Made by a program: the position numbers and the translations under genes
Assembly (NCBI GenBank): GCA_026400695.1
Contig: JAPLON010000155.1
Span: forward strand, 1 to 11,605
Length of the DNA stretch: 11,605 nt
Direction of reading: 5' to 3'
Origin: Pseudomonadota bacterium
GTDB lineage: Bacteria; Pseudomonadota; Alphaproteobacteria; Paracaedibacterales; CAITNM01
Notes under the pieces: generated by a model
Database searches by the model: none
What the model was told of the DNA's origin: nothing
The model's input: the letters and a program-made list of their open reading frames with translations, nothing else
In this document: one piece after another, positions 6,870 through 11,605 of the stretch
How positions within the stretch are numbered: the first letter of the stretch is position 1
Layout: each line of letters starts with the position of its first letter

Positions 6870-8267
6870 TTGAGCTTGTTAAATTCCATTCGTGTATCTG
6901 GGAAAGAGGTGCTTCCTCTTGTTGAGGGAGGTAAAGGTATCTCTGTATCTAATGGTGAAAGCTCTGGTGCTTGGGCTGCAGCAAATGGTGTAGGTACCTT
7001 TTCGGCGGTTAATGCCGATGCTCGTGATGCAGATGGAAATTTAATACCCGTTATTTACCGTGGAAAAACCCGTAGAGAGCGCCATGAAGAATTAATAGCA
7101 TATGCTATTAAGGGTGGAATTACTCAAGCTCGTGCAGCTCATGAGCGTAGCAATGGGCAAGGTCGTATTCACATGAACGTTTTATGGGAAATGGGTGCGG
7201 TAGAGCCTATCTTGCATGGTGTTTTGTCTGAAATTAAAGGTTTGGTGCATGGCGTAACTTGTGGAGCAGGCATGCCATTTAAGCTGGCAGAAATTTGCGT
7301 TCAGTATGGTTTGTACTATTACCCTATAGTTTCTTCAGCACGTGCCTTTAGAATTTTATGGAAGCGCGCCTATAGCAGATTTCCTGAATTTTTAGGTGGA
7401 GTGGTTTATGAAGATCCCTGGTTAGCTGGTGGTCATAATGGTCTTTCTAATAGTGAAGATCCTCAAGTTCCAGAACCTCCTATGCCTCGGGTAATTGAAC
7501 TACGTAAAGCAATGCGTGAAGTAGGTTTGGGGGAAACTCCAATTTTTATGGCAGGTGGTGTTTGGTGGCTAAGTGAATGGGCAGATTGGTTAGATAATCC
7601 TGAATTGGGGCCAATTTCCTTTCAGTTTGGTACTCGACCACTCTTAACGCAAGAAAGTCCTATTTCAGATAGCTGGAAGAAAAAATTAGTAACTTTGGAA
7701 AAAGGGGAAATTGCACTAAATCGCTTTAGCCCGACTGGATTTTATTCTTCAGGTGTGCGTAATTCTTTTTTGAAAAATTTAGAAGGTCGTTCAGCGCGAC
7801 AAGTAGCGTATTCGGTAGAGCCGGTAGGGGAACATGTTCAGCCTTTTCCTGTTGGCGCTAGGGGAAGGGTAGTTTATTTGGCACAGCATGACTGTGAGTC
7901 GGCGGATGTTTGGGTATCTCAAGGGTTTACCGCACCAATGCGTACACCTTCTAGTACTTTGATTTTTGTTACTCCTGAAGAATCAAGGGAGATATTGGCA
8001 GATCAGGTGAACTGTATGGGGTGTCTTTCTGCGTGTAATTTTAGTAATTGGGCACAAAACGATGAGTGGAGCACAGGCAAAAAAGCTGACCCTCGCTCTT
8101 TTTGCATTCAAAAAACATTGCAAGAAATTAGCCATAGTGAAGATGTTGATAACCAACTAATGTTTGCTGGCCACCAGGCTTATAGGTTTGGACAAGATTC
8201 TTTTTACGCCAATGGTTTCGTGCCGACTGTTAAGCAATTAATCGATCGTTTGCAAACAGGTTTTTAA
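6870..8267 (+). CDS. NPD/YrpB-family NAD(P)H-dependent flavin oxidoreductase
   Basis: A TIM-barrel FMN enzyme of the nitropropane dioxygenase/nitronate monooxygenase superfamily, 465 aa, longer than the typical 310-350. Family signatures are the N-terminal IRVSGKEVLPLVEGGKG, the AGGH-type LAGGHNG after YEDPW (residues about 187-196), the phosphate-binding IFMAGGVWW and the QFGTRPLLTQES segment. The substrate is unknown; nitronate detoxification or enoyl/keto flavin chemistry are possibilities within the family. The C-terminal extension carries Cys382, Cys385, Cys389 and Cys412 (CMGCLSAC...C), which could ligate an Fe-S cluster. The start is TTG 6870 with GGTAG just upstream, because a TAA at 6855 blocks any earlier start; TTG 6876 is the alternative. 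It lies 67 nt after lpdA and 2 nt before rnhA. Confidence 0.88.
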   Translation: MSLLNSIRVSGKEVLPLVEGGKGISVSNGESSGAWAAANGVGTFSAVNADARDADGNLIPVIYRGKTRRERHEELIAYAIKGGITQARAAHERSNGQGRIHMNVLWEMGAVEPILHGVLSEIKGLVHGVTCGAGMPFKLAEICVQYGLYYYPIVSSARAFRILWKRAYSRFPEFLGGVVYEDPWLAGGHNGLSNSEDPQVPEPPMPRVIELRKAMREVGLGETPIFMAGGVWWLSEWADWLDNPELGPISFQFGTRPLLTQESPISDSWKKKLVTLEKGEIALNRFSPTGFYSSGVRNSFLKNLEGRSARQVAYSVEPVGEHVQPFPVGARGRVVYLAQHDCESADVWVSQGFTAPMRTPSSTLIFVTPEESREILADQVNCMGCLSACNFSNWAQNDEWSTGKKADPRSFCIQKTLQEISHSEDVDNQLMFAGHQAYRFGQDSFYANGFVPTVKQLIDRLQTGF

Positions 8268-8269
8268 GC

Positions 8270-8740
8270 ATGGAATTTTTTAGTGATCTTGCCAAAGATA
8301 GTTTGGTTGTTGCCTATACAGATGGTGCTTGTAGCGGCAATCCTGGTCCTGGTGGTTGGGGGGTGGTTGTGCAAGCAAATGGTAAGGTACACGAATTTAA
8401 CGGTGGTGAAGTAGCTACTACGAACAATCGTATGGAGTTAACAGCTTGCATTGAATGTTTAAAAATGGTTCCAAGTGAATTTGCTTTAACTGTGCGTACA
8501 GATAGCCGTTATGTGCAGGATGGCATTAGCCTATGGATTAAAGGATGGAAAAAAAACGGTTGGAAAACCGCAAGCAAAGCTCCTGTGAAAAATATTGATC
8601 TTTGGCAAGCTTTAGATGCTTTAGCGCAAGATCGTTCTGTAAAGTGGGAATGGGTTGCCGCCCACAATGGTAATGCAGGCAATGAACGTGCCGATATGCT
8701 AGCAAAGCAAGGCATTGTTGTTGCCCATATGCGAGTGTAG
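8270..8740 (+). CDS. rnhA: ribonuclease HI
   Basis: RNase HI cleaves the RNA strand of RNA-DNA hybrids, removing R-loops and primers in the cytoplasm. All catalytic residues are visible: Asp18 in YTDGACSGNPGPGGWG, Glu56 in NNRMELTA, Asp78 in VRTDSRYV, and His132/Asp142 in WVAAHNGNAGNERAD. The basic handle GWKKNGWKTASKAPVKN is present, as in E. coli RNase HI. The length of 156 aa is standard. The ATG follows the flavin oxidoreductase stop by 2 nt, so the two are probably co-transcribed and translationally coupled. A short ACACC/GGTGT hairpin at 8743-8758 follows the stop codon but lacks a T-run. IS6-like debris begins right after the gene. Confidence 0.96.
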   Translation: MEFFSDLAKDSLVVAYTDGACSGNPGPGGWGVVVQANGKVHEFNGGEVATTNNRMELTACIECLKMVPSEFALTVRTDSRYVQDGISLWIKGWKKNGWKTASKAPVKNIDLWQALDALAQDRSVKWEWVAAHNGNAGNERADMLAKQGIVVAHMRV

Positions 8741-8940
8741 TGACACCTGGCATGGTGTAAAAGAAGGAAATCAAAGTCCACTGGTGGCAGCTTTCTTCCG
8801 GGAGCGAACCCTAAAACTCTAATCAAAAGCGCAAAACGCCTTACCCATCTTTGTAAAGTTGAATGGTCAATCACTGCTCTTCTTTCGCTGAAAAATTTAT
8901 CACATTTTTTCCAGCTTCAACAGATGCGACAGACCCGCCG
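8741..8940 (-). mobile_element. IS6-family-like element remnant with terminal repeat
   Basis: Read on the minus strand from 8940, CGGCGGGTCTGTCGCATCTG and the following TTGAAGCTGGAAAAAA form an end resembling IS6-family termini (GGxTCTGTxGCA). Inside it, a frame reads DKFFSERRAVIDHSTLQRWV then RRFALLI. This matches the SERGVxVDHSTxxRWV helix-turn-helix region of IS6 transposases. A TGA precedes it in frame and the catalytic domain is missing. It is therefore a deletion remnant: an end joined to an internal piece. The stretch nearer rnhA, ending LPPVDFDFLLLHHA, is not recognisable, and the left border (8741 to about 8800) is uncertain. The matching opposite copy begins at 11570. Confidence 0.6.
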
Positions 8941-8996
8941 AACAAATCTGTACAGACCCTTTAAAAATATCACGGAAATTTTTCAGTACTTTTTTG

Positions 8997-9025
8997 TTGT
9001 AAAAATTATATTCCATAGCTATAAA
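8997..9025 (+). promoter_or_regulatory. candidate sigma70 promoter for the 829-aa lipoprotein gene
   Basis: TTGTAA (8997-9002, 4/6 match) and TATAAA (9020-9025, 5/6 match) are separated by 17 nt. Transcription would start near 9032, giving a leader of about 40 nt before ATG 9073. The promoter lies inside the segment bounded by the IS ends, so the gene would carry its own promoter. The whole stretch 8941-9072 is otherwise AT-rich without a gene; it also holds a perfect 10-bp palindrome TCTGTACAGA at 8947-8956. Confidence 0.4.
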
Positions 9026-9072
9026 CTTGATAATCTTTTAATTATATTTAATTGCTTTTATTGAGGGAAATT

Positions 9073-11562
9073 ATGGAAAAAAAATATTTTAAATCAATTT
9101 TAATAATAGTTTTGGCTGCTTGCAACCATGGAACTATCTATCCATCATCTAAATTTCTTGATTGTTCTTTACCAGATAGGGTCGCTGTTCCTCCGAAAGA
9201 ACGTGGGGCTTTTTTAGATGCGATTGATGCCTTTGAAAGATCTGCCCCAGAAGCATTCACCCTATTGAGTACTCTACGTGCACAGGGCGCCACCTTTCCA
9301 GAACCATATCTGCAATATCTAATACATAACGAACCAAGTTCTGCCAAGATAACAAAAGGAGGAAGAAGTAAAGCTATCGAAGTAAACCCAAAATTCCCAG
9401 AATCACTGAAAGAGTTGGTACGGCCCTTTTTTGAGGCTTCATTGGTATACCGAAAATTAAATGTTCTCCTAGATGCATCTAGTGTGCCTTCACCAGCAAA
9501 AAATGGCGGATCAAAAAAAACTGAGAAGGAGGAAGTCGGTAAGCTCCTTAACCAATTGGCAGGTATGGTTGTGGTAGGGAATGTTCGCGCTATTTCTATA
9601 TGGAAAACACTTCTTCTGGACAGTAAATTAATGGCAAAATGCACGAACAAGACTCTGGCGGCATACACCCAAGATGAATTCGATACCTTTTGGACGCGCA
9701 TGGTTGGACCTCTCACCGAGACTTCGTTGATCCATTTTTCTCTTGATTTTCCTCTGCTCTTTGATTTTTTGGCATCACCTAACGGGCACATGGCCCAGGC
9801 GATGCTAGACTTCAAAAATACGTATGTAAGATATACCGGTTTAAGGAATCAGTTACGGCGTACCGTGCGTAGTGTTAAAGAAACTTCTCCAGACCTACAA
9901 GAAATACAACAAATGCAAGAGAAATTTCGAGACGTCATTACTCCGAAGATCACTCTTATAAGTGTTTTACAATGTGACTTGTACCGGATTTTAGGAGGAG
10001 AAGAACACCTTTCTCGTGTTGGATGGGCTTCTCTTGCGGCTGAAAATGGCTTCGATAATTATGGAGATCTTTATCAAGCGTTCTGCCGTCGTGGTGATCG
10101 TGACACATTTTGTTATTATTTTTCTAAGATGGCAGAGTGGCTGAAGAGTAATGGTGTAGAGTATTTATCAACGGAACAACCGCTAGGCAAACTTTGGAGT
10201 CAATGTTGTTCTTCAAGGTTTGCATCACCTTCTTTTCTAATAGCTCTTGAACTAGATTATCTAAAAAAGAAAACAGAGGATGGAACCCCAGAAGAACTTG
10301 CCATATACGGTCTAGCGCTTTTCCAAAAAAATGGAGCGACAGACTCTGAATTAGCGGAAGCCTATAAGTGTCTGAAAAAAGCACGAGAACGCGGATTTAA
10401 CGTAGAAAAAGCTTTTCTTGATTACGGGTTGCTTTTACCTGAAAGTGTATTGTCTTTGCTGGAAGAGGAACAGCCTACTGTTACTTACGATGCCATTGTT
10501 GCTTCCTTGGAACTTAATGAGAAATTGGAACTTGAGTATAAAAGAAGTCTTTTACAGCATAAACTTACCCTTAATTCCATTGTTGAAAAGGGCAGTGGCC
10601 ATACTCAAGAATATTTGCGTATCGATGATTTGCGTAAACACGATGTATTTGCTAGTTCAACGGTCATGCACTTATGGGCAATGCTTGCTCTTAAGTATAA
10701 TCCAATGACTCTACGAGACCGTGCTCGTGAAAAATTACAAGAAGCCGCGAATAATGACTATGTACCTGCCATCATTGCACTCGATAAATTGACTAAAGAA
10801 GATGAAGCTCTTATAAAGCAAGCTGAAAGAAATGAAGCTCGTATGAATCAAACTGCAAAAGATGAAGCTTTTATGAAGCAAGATGCTGCTCCAGACGAAC
10901 TTTCTCCTTTTGTGGCGATTGCTCTTACTCTGCCGAAAGCCTCAGAAGAAGACAGTGCGGGGCTCATTGTGCCAACAGCAGCTGCTGCAGCAGCAGGCCT
11001 TATGCCTTTAGCTCCTGCAGAAGGGATAGAAGACTCGGATTTGGACGTGGACTTCGCTGATGAGATCGCTCAGATAATCGAAGCTGAAAAAAAGATGACC
11101 CGTGAAGGTAGAGCGCAACTGTCTCTTGTGATGAGCAGAGCAGCTTATAACAACCCCTCCCATAGAGCGGATGCATCTGCAGCTCAGCAAATACCTGTTA
11201 GCAAGGATACCATAGCATTTATCAATAGCGTTTTTATCGGGAATAGTAGAGTATTTTGTGGCTATACAGATAATCAGGCCGCGAGATTTCTTAAAAATCT
11301 AGGGTGTCGCATTGTAGCTCCAAGTGGTGGAGGTAGTGCCATTTGCGCCATTTTTCCAGTGTCTGAAGGTGTTTATCGAACATTATCTTGGCATCGCAAT
11401 CACAGTTCCGAAGCGCGTGGATATCTCTACATAGCAGATGGGCATAACAATACAAGAACGGCAATGCGTACTTTTTTAACAGGAATCAAGCACACACCTG
11501 AGTCTTTGATCGATAGGAGGATGGCAACCGCTTGTACAACAGCCGCATGCGGGGAAAGATAA
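9073..11562 (+). CDS. large predicted lipoprotein of unknown function, Sel1/TPR-like
   Basis: From ATG 9073, with a GAGGG site about 5 nt upstream, the product is 829 aa. An ATT... frame extension to ATG at 9052 would add MLLLREI but has no ribosome site. The N-terminus MEKKYFKSILIIVLAAC is a lipoprotein signal with lipobox LAAC (Cys17), predicting membrane anchoring after secretion. The body is mostly helical. Residues about 404-450 (IYGLALFQKNGATDSELAEA then YKCLKKARERGF) and 530-575 (REKLQEAANNDYVPAIIALD) look like degenerate Sel1/TPR units, usually protein-binding. Residues 577-606 are three 10-aa repeats, followed by an Ala-rich linker. A Gly/Cys/His-containing C-terminal region (about 720-829, e.g. 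CGYTDNQAARFLKNLGCRIV) is not recognised. The gene sits alone between inverted IS6-like ends. An effector or surface protein is possible but unproven. Confidence 0.8.
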   Translation: MEKKYFKSILIIVLAACNHGTIYPSSKFLDCSLPDRVAVPPKERGAFLDAIDAFERSAPEAFTLLSTLRAQGATFPEPYLQYLIHNEPSSAKITKGGRSKAIEVNPKFPESLKELVRPFFEASLVYRKLNVLLDASSVPSPAKNGGSKKTEKEEVGKLLNQLAGMVVVGNVRAISIWKTLLLDSKLMAKCTNKTLAAYTQDEFDTFWTRMVGPLTETSLIHFSLDFPLLFDFLASPNGHMAQAMLDFKNTYVRYTGLRNQLRRTVRSVKETSPDLQEIQQMQEKFRDVITPKITLISVLQCDLYRILGGEEHLSRVGWASLAAENGFDNYGDLYQAFCRRGDRDTFCYYFSKMAEWLKSNGVEYLSTEQPLGKLWSQCCSSRFASPSFLIALELDYLKKKTEDGTPEELAIYGLALFQKNGATDSELAEAYKCLKKARERGFNVEKAFLDYGLLLPESVLSLLEEEQPTVTYDAIVASLELNEKLELEYKRSLLQHKLTLNSIVEKGSGHTQEYLRIDDLRKHDVFASSTVMHLWAMLALKYNPMTLRDRAREKLQEAANNDYVPAIIALDKLTKEDEALIKQAERNEARMNQTAKDEAFMKQDAAPDELSPFVAIALTLPKASEEDSAGLIVPTAAAAAAGLMPLAPAEGIEDSDLDVDFADEIAQIIEAEKKMTREGRAQLSLVMSRAAYNNPSHRADASAAQQIPVSKDTIAFINSVFIGNSRVFCGYTDNQAARFLKNLGCRIVAPSGGGSAICAIFPVSEGVYRTLSWHRNHSSEARGYLYIADGHNNTRTAMRTFLTGIKHTPESLIDRRMATACTTAACGER
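10801..10890 (+). repeat. three in-frame 30-bp tandem repeats in the lipoprotein gene
   Basis: Each 30-bp unit starts (G/A)ATGAAGCT and contains an AT-A-A-CAA core; the units lie at 10801-10830, 10831-10860 and 10861-10890. They encode DEALIKQAER, NEARMNQTAK and DEAFMKQDAA, consensus (D/N)EAxMxQxAx. The peptide would form a charged, probably helical spacer. An alanine-rich GCA/GCT stretch (about 10976-10998) follows. Confidence 0.75.
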
Positions 11563-11569
11563 TGGTAGG

Positions 11570-11605
11570 CGGCGGTTCTGTCGCATCTGTTGAAGATGGA
11601 AAAAT
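11570..11605 (+). mobile_element. start of second IS6-like element (continues beyond window)
   Basis: From 11570 the plus strand reads CGGCGGTTCTGTCGCATCTG followed by TTGAAGATGGAAAAAT. Compared with the minus strand from 8940 downward, 33 of 35 positions agree. GGTTCTGTCGCA resembles IS6-family ends, so a copy probably begins at 11570-11574 and extends out of the window. It starts about 8 nt after the stop codon of the lipoprotein gene. The transposase itself is not visible. Confidence 0.6.

Noticed and set aside
8741..8749. TGACACCTG shared with the IS1595 end at 125-133
   Set aside because: A 9-bp match with unlike flanks could arise by chance in a window of this size.
8743..8758. ACACC/GGTGT hairpin after rnhA
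   Set aside because: Only a 5-bp stem followed by A residues; too weak for a terminator call.
8509..8874. Minus-strand 121-aa open frame
   Set aside because: Its first part is the IS6-like transposase remnant; the rest is an accidental frame antisense to rnhA.
9138..9815. Minus-strand 225-aa open frame
   Set aside because: Antisense to the lipoprotein gene, no ribosome site or recognisable domain; the plus frame has a good start and signal peptide.
11562..11605. Open frame starting MVGGGSVASVEDGK overlapping the lipoprotein stop (TAATG) and running off the window
   Set aside because: It coincides with the IS6-like terminal repeat, which occurs inverted at 8906-8940 and explains the sequence better than a coupled gene; only 14 codons are visible.
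1..11605. Search for tRNA, rRNA, CRISPR arrays, riboswitches and replication origins
   Set aside because: No cloverleaf-like sequence, regularly spaced repeats or recognisable structured leader was seen by eye.

Overview
The window looks like part of the chromosome of an AT-rich alphaproteobacterium, probably a host-associated lineage of the Rickettsiales/Holosporales kind. This is inferred from the protein styles: an alphaproteobacterial-type FtsA, a long nitropropane-dioxygenase-type oxidoreductase, a small Lys/Arg/Glu-rich protein, and many insertion-sequence (IS) remnants around lipoprotein genes. No 16S or other taxonomic marker is present, so the placement is tentative.

Layout. Bases 1-137 are the end of an IS1595-family element that leaves the window on the left. 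It has cut into a small gene (138-319, minus) that begins with a signal-peptide-like segment and also carries a -1 frame break in a T5 run. Upstream of that gene, on the same strand and tightly spaced, are a YozG-like HTH regulator (328-531) and a four-helix DUF2975 membrane protein (542-1108). The three look like one operon. A weak promoter and a Fur-box-like sequence lie upstream, followed by a decayed zinc-finger-type transposase fragment (about 1185-1337).

The core block on the minus strand is grxC (glutaredoxin), ftsA (cell division, overlapping grxC by 4 bp), a 51-residue basic protein not in the supplied ORF list, and a large S9-family prolyl-oligopeptidase-like lipoprotein (1406-3556). 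Divergently, on the plus strand, are lpdA (dihydrolipoyl dehydrogenase), a 465-aa NPD/YrpB-family flavin oxidoreductase with a C-terminal four-cysteine signature, and rnhA (RNase HI), which starts 2 bp after it.

The right side is accessory. A 200-bp remnant of an IS6-family-like element (about 8741-8940) and the start of a second copy (11570 onward) face each other as inverted ends. They share about 35 bp with two mismatches. Between them is a single gene with its own plausible promoter, encoding an unrecognised 829-aa predicted lipoprotein with Sel1/TPR-like helical segments and a 3 x 30 bp in-frame tandem repeat. This IS-bracketed lipoprotein and the IS-disrupted secreted-protein operon on the left are the least ordinary parts of the window. 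The genes between them are housekeeping or enzyme genes with recognisable families.
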